A stretch of DNA of 64,000 nt from Magnolia sinica (Eukaryota; Streptophyta; Magnoliopsida; Magnoliales; Magnoliaceae). The notes under the pieces are model-generated. The model saw nothing but the letters and a program-made list of their open reading frames with translations, did no database searches and had not been told where the DNA came from. Positions 48,007-59,640 of this stretch are shown in pieces (position 1 is the first letter of the stretch; every line of letters begins with the position of its first letter). Location: positions 55,717,658 through 55,781,657 of the forward strand of contig NC_080583.1 in NCBI RefSeq assembly GCF_029962835.1. Direction: 5' to 3'. The position numbers were made by a program, and so were the translations under genes.

Positions 48007-49205
48007 TTCTCTTTAAAAAGGAAATGGGTCCTTAGATTGGGGTTGGAAATGGAGGTTGGGAAGATGGATTTAAGGATTTGGTTTGGGGATGGTTGTTGTT
48101 GGGTATTGTGGATGGGATTTTGGAATGAAAATGGATATGTTTCGAAAATGAGAGAGAGGAGATGGGTTAGGGAGATGACAATGAAAAATGGGAGGAAAAT
48201 GAGTTTGTTAAGAGGGTTATAATGGGGGAGAGATGATGGGAGGTTGTTGAAGGTTAGGGATTTGAGGAATGCTTGGAGAAAGGGGGGTTTAGAATGGTTG
48301 AAAATGGGTTGCCAAGAAGGTATTGGGGAAAATGGGGTGAGAGGGGTTAAGAAGATGAATAGTGTGGAAGAAGAAAATGATAGAGTTAGGGTTTAGATTT
48401 GGAGAAATGGAAGGGGAGAGACTTTTCAAGGGTTTAGAGGCAATGGAGTGAAGAGAGATGGAAGGAAATGAGGTCCCTTGAGTCTTATTTGCAAAAGAAA
48501 TGGGCCCCACACATTTTTAAGTTGAAGGAGGGGAGGGAGATCCCGTTTTAGGCCCCGGGCATGGCGACGCCGGCTGGGCATTGCGACGCCGGTCCCCTGG
48601 AGGTCTGGGCGTGGCGACGCCGGCTGGGCATTGTGACGTCGGGGTCCTGAGACCGAGACTCCTTATTTTCTGATTTCCTGGGTGTCGGTAAGGCCCCCGG
48701 AAAAGCACCACATATGAATTTGAAGTAGGAGAAGCTGAGCTACACAATGGGCCTATCCGTTTTGTGAGATCCTTCCCGGTTATGGGCCAAAATTCCATTT
48801 TCCTCCCGCTCTACTATTTTCGGTAAAGTCTCGCTCACTCCTAAGTCTCTGTCCCTGAACGGGCTAGTGCTGTCAATTTTGGCCCAGAACTAGCTCATTC
48901 GTACACGGATGTTAACTTCGACCTTCAAATCCTTTCATTTTCGGCTCGTTTCTACCGATGGGCTGAGGTCCTGTGCGACTCTCAAATCCCCTTCTCGTAT
49001 TGCTGCTTCCACCTGTTACCCAAATCCTACTTCCTAGTAAGCCTTACCATCCATCTAAGATTGCCGATTCAAGGTCCGGGACTAGCTCCTACCGTCCTAA
49101 GTCCCTGTTGCGTTTTTTACAGCATATCCTCTAAAGTCAGCGGGCGCGTTAGTGAGTTCATGACCTATGACCTAATCAATTCGAAACCATGCTTTGATAC
49201 TAACT
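48007..49205 (-). mobile_element. Leader of the truncated minus-strand element
   Basis: This lies between the 5' LTR (49206-52393) and the ORF. The primer site TTAGTATCAAAGC (minus strand, 49203-49191) is a variant of the initiator-Met site. The part at 48010-48500 is markedly G-rich on the plus strand. A 50-bp GC-rich repeat, two copies, lies at 48551-48650 (GGGCATGGCGACGCCGGCT ... CATTGCGACGCCGG). Confidence 0.6.
48551..48650. repeat. CpG-rich 50-bp repeat, two copies
   Basis: ATGGCGACGCCGGCTGGGCA at 48561 recurs as GTGGCGACGCCGGCTGGGCA at 48611. The unit also contains TTGCGACGCCGG / TTGTGACGTCGG. CpG has been kept here, whereas nearby transposon DNA is CpG-poor. Confidence 0.9.
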
Positions 49206-52200
49206 TGTAATGCCCTGAAAATTGGGGGTCGTGTATATACACGACTCCCAAGTTCATGGGTATCACTTATAACCGATTTATTTTCTAATTTGCGTTTAAT
49301 CAGGTTTAGATGCGCAGTATGAAATTTCTTGAAATATGAAGAACAACCACAACTAGTCTACTGAAATAAAAGAGGCTAAATATATACAAGTCTAAAATAA
49401 TATCAATGGGTCGCACAAGGCGTTTCCCACAAAACCACAAAAAGAATAGTATATCCAAAAGAATAGTGCTGAGTCCACTACTCAGCAATCCAAATCTGCC
49501 TACTAGGCCGACGGAGATCCGTTCATCAGTTGGAAGTAGGACAGCTCGTCCTCCTCCTCGAGACTCACACTGTCAGGCTCCTCATACTCTGCATCACCTG
49601 CATCTACGAAAGAGTCTGATTGGTGTTTTAAAACACCGTCCTAGAGTGGGAGTGAGTGATCAACTCAGTGGGTGCTATTAGTCTTAAGTTGTAACAGGCA
49701 TCAGTTATATTATGAACTTAATGAAACGCAGTCATTCACAAACATCTAACTAATCTTATTAATGCATATGCATGATAGATGATATGATGCATGCCCTCGC
49801 CACAACACTTCCTCGAGCGACTCCATCCAACGATCGCGTATGTTAACACTCCCTCAGAGCGACCTCGACTACTGAGTCGCCAACCTAGCTAGTGCAATGC
49901 AATAGTAATTTAACCGGATTCTTAGTTAAGTCCATTCATCCAGCAGGTTGAGGAATCTGATACACCCCACGTGTCAAATGTCCTGAACTAGTTGCGAAGC
50001 CAAGGCCCCCCAATGTGTGAGGCCGAGACCCCGCGGTCCTTGATCCCGTCGGGTTCCCCATCCCCGAATTTAAGCACATGGGGAGTGCCGAAAGAAAAGG
50101 ATCCCTCGCAGTCACTACGGGGAGGCGTGACACCCCAGCGTAGGCCGACAGCTCGGACACAGTGTCCCATTCCACCATGTCTGACTCACGAGGCAGTGGA
50201 CCCGTTTCAATTTGATTATCGATGGGTTACAACGGTTATAGGGTGTTACAAGTTTCATACATATGTGAGCAAATAGTGTTAACAAACAAGGTTAGACAGT
50301 AAATGGGCTAGACCGCACGAGTCTAGGCAAGCATGCGATAGACGACAATAGGCATGAGCGACCCATGTAGTCTAACTACTATCGTCCATGCGCACTTGCC
50401 CAAATCCATGAGTTTAGCCTCAAGATAGTCCTACCAACGGGACCACTTTTACTCTCCTCATTTTCCTAACCAACCCAAGGGTTGAGGGTAATTTCATAAC
50501 ATGCCACAATCAAGGTTATCATCCAATACAAGTAAAAGCATACGTTCACATCTTCCAATATAGAATCTCAATGTCTCTACCAAGCAAAACTAATCATGAT
50601 GTGAACTAAGGGCTAGCGCGTTGTGTGGGTTAGTGAGGAAGCTAAGCACTTCTTACACTTCGTAGAACCAAATAGCACAAGAATTAAGGAATTATACATG
50701 TTATAAAGCAACACCTTATGAGAAAAATCACAAAAGGCATGAACATGTAATCAACCATTGTAGCAAATCATGTGAAAGGTAAGAACAACATCATGTAAGA
50801 ACTAAACAAAATATACCATTCCGTGCAATTCCAAGCAAGACATACAATTCTTAGGTTTCTTTAAAATTTCCAAATACATCATTCAAGCAATCAAAATCAT
50901 TAGGCTCATGATATAGTTGGTGCTAGACCATCTAAGGATAATAGTCCGCACCTATGGATCGTTGAGGTCTTGGGAAACGACCTAGAAGCGTCAAACTCGG
51001 TGTGGATCGGCTGGAATCCTAAGACAATACTCTTGCATGTTAGAACCTCATGCAAATCCTCTCTTACATAAGGGTTTCAAGAAAAAAATGATGAGGGATC
51101 TTACTTAGATGATCAACGGAACGATTCTTGTGGTTGTGGTGTAGGGTTTTCCTTTAGAGAAGGGATAAAGAGTTATAAGATTGAGTTTCCTTAGGCCCAC
51201 CTCGATCTATGGTCCACCCTTGCTCTCCTTCACTCTCTTTTTCTCCTTGCTCTCTCTCTCCTCTCTTTACTCTCTCCCTCTCTCTCTTTCTCCCCTTTGA
51301 AGATGGAAAATCGTATGGGAAGAGGGGTGCCCCAAATGAGGCCCTTTTATAATGCCTAATTTGGTGTCAATGGCCCCAAGTGTTGGGTTTTTACTATACT
51401 AACCCTATGGGAGGATTTTTCTAGCCTCTAGGGCCCACTATAGGGTGTACAAGTCAATATACACCGTAGGATAGCTGGCCCTAATGATGATCTACGTATG
51501 GATATGATCGGCCCGCAATTTGGATGCGCTGATCGATAGATAAATGAGAAGTCTGTTCAACGGTCGTCAATGGTCGATCGAGGCCACGGCTATACGGATA
51601 TGAGTAGGAAAATATCCTTACTCCACGTGTGAAGTTTGGTCGTAAACCGACGGTCCGAAATCCTCAACTTTTCATAAGAATTAATGACCCAATTTACTTA
51701 AGTTTCAGCTCCTTTCTTTGGGGTATTTGCATTTCTCATGCACTCGTCCTTTTGCTCAATTTGAGTGGTTTTGGGCAGTACCCAGGTCCGACTCCCGCGA
51801 TGAATGTCAAACCCAATAAGACAAATATCATTCTATAGTTTTGGAACTAGTGGCCCACCAACGAGTGGTCTAGAGCTTGTTCGGAGAATCAGGGTATTTC
51901 TGGAATAAATTTGTTAGTGAGATTTCTCGTGGCAGTGATTAGGGTTTGGATTAACTATATTCATAGTGTGGCTTATTTATAACTAGTGAAAGTGGAGATT
52001 TGGTCATGATTACTCTAAACCGTTGGTTTTAGGCTAAAAGGGTAACTGGGTTAATTTGGTCTATTAATTAAGATCCGGGCCTTATTTGACTCGGCCCCAG
52101 TTAGATCTTTATTTTAGTCATGATTGTCTTGATTAGTTAGCGATAAGTCAGTTATATTTGAGTCCTATGTCAGTAAATCATGAGGCGATACTTGATGTTC

Positions 52201-52393
52201 AAGTGATCGGGCGGATTCGTTAGCTTCTTACGGTTAATTAATCGGACTTATGTGGTTCTTTACTGGTACCATCCCTGTATAAACTAACATTGAGTACTAA
52301 TGGTCATTAAGTGATATTATAAGTTAATTAATAATAAAAAAATTCAAGGATTTGTTTTGGGAATCCGAAACAGTGAAAATCCGAGATGTTACA
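49206..52393 (-). mobile_element. 5' LTR (3.2 kb) of a truncated Gypsy-like element
   Basis: The plus-strand ends are TGTAATGCCCTGAAAATTGG and CCGAGATGTTACA. On the minus strand it starts TGTAACATCTCGGATTTTCA, a typical long-LTR Gypsy start, and ends CATTACA before the primer site. A TATA box, ATTATAAAAGGGCC (TATAAAAG at 51351-51344, minus), is followed by GA-rich leader (CT-rich on the plus strand at 51220-51300). Confidence 0.75.
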
Positions 52394-52779
52394 ATTAGGC
52401 ATAGATCTATGTTTGTGTGTAGGTCAAGGGCATTGAGTACAAAGTATAACTCTCTCTCAAACGAATCTTCTCAACCATTTGAGACCGTGATTGAGATGAA
52501 TTTGTGTAAGCTATCACTCATCTCTCTCCCTATGTAATTTATTTCCCAGGAAGGTGGGCTAGAAATAATGATGTTAGATTCATTATGTATGAGAGTCATC
52601 CTTTAGCTCCATCAATTATCTTACAATACCAATTGCAGTACCATTCACCAATGCAATCTTCTGAATAGGATTCTTATTAAACAATCGTGTGAATTATTTT
52701 TTGAATGACCATTAGGTGTGAGATTCAAAATAAAATTTGGCAATATTTTTTTTATTGAAATCTGTCGAATTTTTTTTAA

Positions 52780-52949
52780 TTTTTTGCGACGGATCTTATT
52801 TGTCGCTATTATACGACGGACCTTATCCGTTGCAGATTAAACGACAAATTTTATCTGTTGAAAGAAAAAACGACCTAGTAAACAGCGATTTGTTTATTTG
52901 GTTTTACGACGGATTTGATCCGTCATAAATTCGTGATTTTGGTGTAGTG
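52780..52949 (-). mobile_element. CACTA (En/Spm-type) element end
   Basis: The minus strand at 52949 starts CACTACACCAAAATCACG. It is followed by repeated subterminal words ACGACGGAT / ACGACAAAT (e.g. ACGACGGATTTGATCCGTC on the plus strand near 52906, and CGACGGACCTTATCCGT near 52817). CACTACACCAA plus ACGACGGAT-type subterminal repeats define plant CACTA ends. No second CACTA end or transposase is visible nearby. Confidence 0.75.
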
Positions 52950-53728
52950 TGAGACCTGTGGGTTATGAGAGACTGCTGCTATATTGGAATGAATAAAAAC
53001 GTATTACACTACCGCCTTTTATAAGCTTTCTTATTTTGTGAAATGACTAATTTATCCCTGTCTAGATTCATTATAGGGGTAGCTAAAGAAAGAAAAAATT
53101 CAAAGAAAAATCCAGAAAATATCTACCATTATCTTCACCTAGCTAATACTCTACACTTAGAAAAAAAATCTTATCTTCACAGCTAGCTCACACAGTACGC
53201 ACTCACACATCATTCACACGGTTTTGGATTTGCACAATCCACTACCGTATCCAACAGTAACCAAAAGCAGCAAAGCAAGATAAATGTGGGGGGCCATCAC
53301 GATCAAGGAGACATGGACCATTTTATGATACAACGGTACCCAGAACCATGAAGCTTTGAAATGGGAAATGGGAATGTCACTTTATGTAAAAGATTTTTGC
53401 ATGTTCCAATCACTCGACTCGCTGATATCCGATCTGAGCAACTCTTCTCTCCAGAGGATCAACTGCTTTCCAGGGTTCTAATACAATTATAGGTAATGAC
53501 AGTTGGATGTTGAGTTTTTTTTTTTTAGAGTGATTGCATTCCAAAATATATTCAAATGGTTTTCAATTTTACCCTCATTTTTCTCCTTTGATGTTTTGAT
53601 TAAGTAGGCCTCCATGTCACTATGCTTGCATGTACATGGCTTATGTTGTCTGTCAATATTTAAACCAAAAAATAAAATAAAATCAATAATACAATTAGAT
53701 AATGGATTTTCCAACTTTAAGTGGGTAG
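52950..53728. other. Intergenic, no gene seen
   Basis: AT-rich, with a T run at 53514-53525. No coding motif or repeat pair was found. Confidence 0.5.
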
Positions 53729-53737
53729 ATGGTTGAA

Positions 53738-54239
53738 GAGAGATGCTCCAGTGGTCTCAAGAGTGCTGCAAGTTATAGTGCTTCCAGTTACATCTGTCAC
53801 TTGAACATTCCAATTGATAGATCTGAACTATCTATTAAGTCCAGAGCACATTTTATTGGCCACTGCAAAAATCACCCTGATTGGATAATCAAATCCATCC
53901 CTGATTTGTCCTTATTTTTGTAGCCCTCTTCCCAATCCATGGATGAGATGGTTAGGATTGCCTGACAAAAGTGATTCCTTAGAATCATAAGCAATCTATG
54001 GTGGGACCCAACAAGTAGATTGATCAAGGTGTTGATTGGACCTTTTTTCGTGTAGACGATCTTGACCGTCCACATTAACATCTAACCATGGCTACCAGTG
54101 TCAGATTGGTGCGATATTTGCATGGTAGCCCATGGGACCCAATGGTCAATGTAAATCAATTGATTGGATTCTTTGAGTGTCCCAATGCAACTAAGAACAC
54201 TATAACTCACAGTGCTCTAAGGGCACTGGAACACATCTC
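53738..54239. mobile_element. Mutator-type MITE, 502 bp
   Basis: The perfect 9-bp duplication ATGGTTGAA flanks it (53729-53737 and 54240-54248), as expected for MULEs. The inverted ends start GAGAGATGCTCCAGTGG and GAGATGTGTTCCAGTGC. They extend for about 80 bp (CAAGTTATAGTGCTTCCAGT against CTGTGAGTTATAGTGTTC). No coding content. Confidence 0.9.
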
Positions 54240-54365
54240 ATGGTTGAATTTGATCATTGTTGTCTAGAGTAGAGTGACAGTACATTTTATAAAGAGATTA
54301 TAGGTTGTTTTATCTTCGCAAAATGGTTTATTAGTCAATGGATATTGGTGAAATTTCTAGTCATT

Positions 54366-54480
54366 GAGCTTGTACACCCTAATCCATAGCTCAAGTGGTA
54401 GACTGAGTGAAAGATACCTCGTTTCAACACTGAGGTCATGGTATCGATTCCGAGTTGGCTAACAGTGAAAACACAAAATT
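54366..54480 (+). repeat. SINE
   Basis: CATAGCTCAAGTGGTAGACT is a good tRNA-type A box region, and GGTCATGGTATCGATTCCGA contains a B-box-like GGTATCGATTCC about 40 bp later. TTTCAACACTGAG between them is shared with the SINE at 21530-21800. Not a tRNA gene: no acceptor pairing or anticodon arm can be drawn. Confidence 0.65.
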
Positions 54481-54484
54481 CAGA

Positions 54485-54680
54485 TTGATCCAAAAGTTGT
54501 GGCCCACATTTCTTAATAGACATTCACCACTTTTTCCTGTGTGGTGTGGTCCACCTGAGATTTATATGTGCTTGAAATTTGTGCTCATGCCATACAATAA
54601 GTTGGCAAAACGGATGGACGGCGTAGATATAGAACACATATATCGAGGTGGCCCCCATGGTCTATTATATGCAGATTCAT
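54485..54680. mobile_element. Half copy of the foldback MITE core
   Basis: CCTGTGTGGTGTGGTCCACC, GCTCATGCCATACAATAAGT and AAAACGGATGGACGGCG follow the usual order of the right half of the core. No left half is present. Confidence 0.6.
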
Positions 54681-55167
54681 ATAAATCATGTATTATACGT
54701 CCTTGACAATCAATACGTGAATTAATCCGTGCTAACTATGAATCTCAACCACGCATTCCGCTGGGTCCGTCTTTGATGAGCCCGTGGCCGAGAAAAATTC
54801 CTTTTGATTCAGCTATCTTAACCATAAGCGTTGCGGGTTTTTGTCTTTTGATGTTGATTTGTATGCCACCATTTGAAGGGCCAGGATCGTGCAGTCATTG
54901 TGTGGTTTTTGGAATAAGTTACATTCACCGTAGAAAATACTAAATACTAAAATGAAAGGTTTAGATCTCATCCCGTGGAGAGAGGCAAGAAGATACCATG
55001 CCTCCGCAGGCACCGCATCCGGCCTTCCACGCCTTTGCACGTTCTTTGAGATTGTGATTTTCCAATATACCTGACTGACTCCAAAGCATCCGCCGAGTAC
55101 GGTGGATCAACGGTCGCGTTTGCGTTTGGGAGCCCCCAACGTCCCAAGTGGACCGGACTGGAATCCT
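54681..55167. other. Intergenic, no gene seen
   Basis: Only short open frames without recognisable motifs. Confidence 0.45.
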
Positions 55168-55652
55168 ATGCAACACCTGTTTTACGCTGGGCGTACAACC
55201 AAAAATCTGTGGGCCAGCCATGTTGTCTCTGAAACATCTAGTCTGTCTGGATTTTAGTTCCTGGGGCCAAATATCATCAGTTGGGCCACAGCACAGGAGC
55301 AGTGAATATAGGACGCAAATCATACGTTTGTGTCTGGGGCCACAATGGTGTGTATATTTCATCAAGACAGTTCATCAGGTATGACTCGCTGTGATGAAGG
55401 TAAACTACAAAAAATAAGCCTAATCCTAAATTCAGGTGGCCAACACTGCATGGACATAGAGGTTTTAGGTGCAGTTTTCCATTGTTTCCTGTGGTGTGGC
55501 GCATATGAGCTTTGTATCGTACTGATATTTTTTATTTACCGTGAACAAAAAGGTTCTCACCTAATGGACGGAGTGGATTTCACACATGCGAGCGAAATGA
55601 TGGGCCACAGAGCTTGAGTGCTTTACGCACCTGCGTAAACAGGTGTTGTACT
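55168..55652. mobile_element. Foldback MITE
   Basis: The ends GCAACACCTGTTTTACGC (55170-55187) and GCGTAAACAGGTGTTGTA (55634-55651) are inverted. The interior has the usual core words (AAATTCAGGTGGCCAACACT, CCATTGTTTCCTGTGGTGTG) in decayed form. The target duplication is unclear. Confidence 0.75.
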
Positions 55653-55682
55653 ATTCCCGTTAATCCCAAGTCCTCGGCTAAG

Positions 55683-56181
55683 GGAAGCGATTGCGTACTG
55701 AGTAAACTCCGTGGGGTCTACCTTGATTTATGTACTTTATCCGCTCTGTCCATCCATTTTTAACAGATAATTTAGGGCTAAAGCCTAAAACGAAGTATAT
55801 CCAAACCTAAAGTGGACCACACCATATGAAACATTATGAATTGAACATATACCGTTGAAAATTTCTTGGGGACCACGGAAGTCTTGGATCAAACTTCTAT
55901 TTGTGTTTTCCCTTTATCCATGTCTGTGTGATATTATTAACAGGTTGGATGAGAAATAAACATCACTTTGGGTCCTAGAAAGGTTTCAACGGTGGAAGTC
56001 ATTATTCCAACTGTTTCCAATGGTGTGGTCCACTTGATATTTTTGTATCCTTAAATTTTGGTATCAACCCCTAAAATAATATGTAAAAACGGATTGACGG
56101 CGTGGATATACTGATACATTCTCGGTGGGCCCAATAGAGTTTACTCAGTACGAAAGAGCGTACTGAGTCAATCCGATTTCT
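55683..56181. mobile_element. Foldback MITE with 8-bp duplication (7 of 8)
   Basis: The inner inverted ends GCGTACTGAGTAAACTC and GAGTTTACTCAGTACG are nearly perfect. The flanks CGGCTAAG (55675-55682) and TGGCTAAG (56182-56189) suggest an 8-bp target duplication. The core reads AAGTGGACCACACCATATGA...CCGTTGAAAATTTCTTGGGG...GGTGTGGTCCACTTGA. Confidence 0.8.
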
Positions 56182-56199
56182 TGGCTAAGTACAAACAAG

Positions 56200-56690
56200 C
56201 GCGGGGGCAGGGCGTAGGGCCGTGCCCCGCTCATGCCGGTAGATACGACAGTATGGTACATGTGCGGCGGGTCACACTGTCTGGGATCGTCTGGCCTAAA
56301 TATCAACTCTTATTTTAAACACCATGGCCCACCAGAGAAGTTGAATCACATGGGCTGAGGTGGAAGGATTTTCGATCTCTCACACGTGTGAAGTATTGGC
56401 ACGTTGCATTTAACGGCGTGTTGGATTGGATGAAGATAAAAAACAAATATCATATTCATCCAAAATTTTTGTGAGCCCCAAAAGGGTTTCAATGGCAGGC
56501 GTTCAATCCTCCACTGCTTTTTACAGTGTGGTCCACTTGAATTGTGAATATGTTTTATTTTTCGGCTCAAGTCTTACTACTATCTCACCAAGTGGACGGA
56601 CGGTTTGGATATAACTCATACCTCATGATGGGACCATAGAACTTGGTGACGTCAACACACCAGCACATCGGTGGTGTGCACTACACCAGC
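56200..56690. mobile_element. Decayed foldback MITE
   Basis: CACCATGGCCCACCAGAGAA, AGCCCCAAAAGGGTTTCAAT, ACAGTGTGGTCCACTTGAAT and TAACTCATACCTCATGATGG follow the core order, but the ends are not identifiable. Confidence 0.6.
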
Positions 56691-56734
56691 CAATCCGCTT
56701 CCAAGATCAACACATGTTACCCACGTCCGTCCGG

Positions 56735-57257
56735 ACGCCGATTGCGTCCTACCCCCGCCCGGACGGTAATCCGTCCGGACAGGGCTCTGTGGGGCCCAAC
56801 GTGATGTAAATGTTTTATCCACTCCGTTAATAGTTTTTATCAGATCATGTTATGCTATGAGCCAAAAAATTAGTAGTTACAGGGCTTAAGTGGATCACAA
56901 AGTGGGGATTGAACGTCCACCGTTAAAAGCTTCTTGGGAGTTGGAGAAGTTTCGGATCAAGATGATATTTGTTTTTTCAATTCATCCACATCTACATGAC
57001 CTTATGAATAGGTTGGATGGTAAAAAAACATCACGGTAGCCCTTAGCAAGGTTTCAACGGTGGCTGTCATTATCACTGTAGCTTCCTTTGGCGTGGTCTA
57101 CTGGAGAAGTGGATCTGATTAAAACTTAGGCTTATATCTTAAAATGATCTAAAAAACACGAATAACGGCGTGGATAAAATACTTACATCACGGTGGGTCC
57201 CACAGATCCCTGCCAGGACGGATTACCGTCCGGGCAGGGGTAGGACGCAATCCGCGC
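56735..57257. mobile_element. Foldback MITE with perfect 8-bp duplication
   Basis: CCGTCCGG flanks it at 56727-56734 and 57258-57265. The ends, with CGATTGCGTCCTACCCC and GGGGTAGGACGCAATCCGCG, continue into mirrored CCGGACGGTAATCCGTCC, so the arms exceed 60 bp. The core includes GGGGATTGAACGTCCACCGT and GGTTTCAACGGTGG. The GC-rich duplication could partly reflect local sequence bias. Confidence 0.85.
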
Positions 57258-57265
57258 CCGTCCGG

Positions 57266-58030
57266 TGCTGATTTTCCACCAGATAATAGTTGAATGCCGC
57301 GAGACACAAAGGAGACGGAGGGATGCTAATTTCACATGCTCGAGTGAACTTTGAAACTACACTCGCTTCACACGTGGTGACGATTAAGCGCATGAAGGTC
57401 TGGTCGGACATATGCAATTGTGGCATTTCTTCATACCCCGCGAAACTAATGGGTATGGGGTCATTGGGATGGATTGCAATTATCCCATCTGTAACCATCG
57501 TATGGAGGGATGAAAAGCAATTAATCAACGGTCCAAATTCAATGATGGTTTTAGATCGTTAAGATCTCATGATCAATATGGTTTTGTCCACAGTCGGACC
57601 CATGATTCGAACTGCCTGGATTAACCACCATGCATGCTAGATGCACCACCACCCTTGGAACTGTCTCGTGTTCGAGGCTCGCGCCCAAGCCAAGCCGTCT
57701 TAAAGCTGTTTATAACGCACTTAGCAACACAGCGAAATGAAACGAGCAAACAGGGCGCGTGTAACTTCCTGGCATCCCACACGTGCCAACGTGGGATATG
57801 TGTGATAGATTCAAGCCACACATCATTCGGGCTTCACCATGAAGTCCCTGGTCAAAATAACAGGCTCATCGGCTTATTGCACTGGCTACGGATGCTGTCT
57901 GCGGAAGAAACGCACGGTAAGAAAATGTGACCATCTAAAACCAAGAGGCTCACTACGAGAGCGGACCGAGATGCTTCTTGGGCGGGGCCCGCCTGATGGA
58001 TGCGAGTACCCTTCGCGGCCGACGCGGATT
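57266..58030. other. Single-copy-like stretch, no gene supported
   Basis: It is more GC-rich than most of the window and nearly free of MITE words. Open frames of 98 and 75 codons (57634, 57839) overlap each other and frames on the other strand, and show no motif. Confidence 0.4.
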
Positions 58031-58515
58031 TCCTGCAGGAAGTTCCTCTGCAATGATGCTGGATGAGGCCCACCGAGATGTTTGTAGAAATCCACCCCAT
58101 CAATCCGTTTTGAGAGCTCATTTTAGTATTTTTGACCAAAAATAAGGTGGATCCAAAACTAAAGTGGGTCACACGAGAGGGAAAATTAGGGAAAGAAATT
58201 CCTACCGTTGAAACGTTCCTGGGCTCTACCTTGACGTTTATATGCCATCCAAACCGTTTATAAGGTCATTACCACTGGGATTAAGTGAAAATACCAAAAA
58301 TATTTCCTGATGCAAAAAATTTATGGCCACAAGAATGTTTCAACGATTCACACTGAATCTCCATTGTTTCCTCTCGTGTGACCCACTTTAATTTTGGATA
58401 CACAATTTTTTCGTCACACGTACTAAAATGAGTTCTCAAAACAGACTAACGGGATGGATTTCACACAAACATCTCGTTAGGCCTCACACAGCGTCCTTGC
58501 GCAGTAACTTCCAAA
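58031..58515. mobile_element. Foldback MITE
   Basis: CAGGAAGTTCCTCTGCAA (left) is mirrored by TTGCGCAGTAACTTCC (right). GAGATGTTTGTAGAAATCCA mirrors TGGATTTCACACAAACATCT, and GTGGATCCAAAACTAAAGTG mirrors CACTTTAATTTTGGAT. The arms run almost the full length. Related to the half copy at 20500-20822. Confidence 0.82.
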
Positions 58516-58557
58516 GAGGCTTTCGCATGGAGTAACGCGGATTAGCTACGACCCCGC

Positions 58558-58965
58558 ATCCAGCTACGTCGGTGCAACACTCACCGTGGGCGACATCGAT
58601 GTGTGTATTTTATATCTACACTGTCCATCGATTTGCCAACTTATTTCAGAGCATGGTCCCAAAAATGAAGCAGATATAAATCTCAGGTGGACCACACAAT
58701 AAAGATTGAATTCCTACCATTAAATGCTTCTTCGTTGCTACAAAAATTTTGTATGAAACTGCTATTTGTGTTTTCCATTTAACGGTGGGCTTTTAATAAT
58801 CATTGTTTCCTGTGGTGTGTTCTACTTAGAGATATGCATCTTCTTCTTTTTGGACTATGTCCCGTAATAAGCTGGGAAAACGGATGGATGGTATGTCTTT
58901 ACAACATATACATCAAGGTGGCCCAATGGTAGGGTCGCACCTACCTAGGTGGATCCAGGTCGACG
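58558..58965. mobile_element. Foldback MITE
   Basis: CATCCAGCTACGTCGGTGCA (left) mirrors GCACCTACCTAGGTGGAT (right), and AAATCTCAGGTGGACCACAC mirrors GTGTGTTCTACTTAGAGATA. It directly abuts the preceding MITE. Confidence 0.75.
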
Positions 58966-59112
58966 CTACGATTAATAGGAGACATTTGCTCATAAACGAC
59001 CTGACGATATTGCAATGAGATACGTGGGACTCCAGCTGGATCTAGGGATTTTTCGATCGACGCGGTTTGGCTGGTGACCCAACACCAGCCAGCTAGCTGT
59101 TGTCAAAGCTCC

Positions 59113-59632
59113 GGACGCGGATTGCGTCCTACTCCTACCCCCCGGTCGCTAATCCATCCGGGCTGGGCTCTGTGTGGCCCACCGTGATGGAATTGTTTTA
59201 TCCACGCTGTTCAACGATTTTCCCTGATCATTTTAAGGTATAATCATAAAAATGAGGCAGGTTCAAGGCTTAAGTGGACCATAAAGTGGGGATTGAATGT
59301 TCACTGTTAAAAACTTCTTGGGAGGTGTTGAAGTTTGGGATCAAGCCGATATTTGTATTTTCACTTCATCCACGTCTACATGACCTTATGATTAGGTTGG
59401 ATGGTAAAAAGAAATCACGTTGGCCCTTAGAAATGTTTCAATGTGGTTGTCATTATCAGTACAGCTTACTTTGGTGTGGTCCACTGGAGCTGTGGACCTG
59501 CCTCATTTTTATGATTATATCTTAAAATAATCTGAGAAAAGCGTTGAATGGCGTGGATAAAACAATTACATCACAGTGGGGCCACAGAGCCCTGCCCAGA
59601 TGGTCCGGGCGGGTAGGATGCAATCCGCGTCA
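59113..59632. mobile_element. Foldback MITE of the CGCGGATTGCG family
   Basis: GGACGCGGATTGCGTCCTAC (left) mirrors GTAGGATGCAATCCGCGTC (right). AATGAGGCAGGTTCAAGG mirrors GGACCTGCCTCATTTTTATG. The flanks CAAAGCTC and AAAAGCTC agree at seven of eight positions. Confidence 0.85.
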
Positions 59633-59640
59633 AAAAGCTC

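Noticed and set aside
54366-54480. Possible tRNA gene (A- and B-box-like words)
   Set aside because: No cloverleaf can be drawn and the body matches other SINE copies, so it is annotated as a SINE.
57634-58066. 98- and 75-codon frames that might be a gene
   Set aside because: Overlapping frames on both strands, no recognisable domain, no splice or codon evidence.
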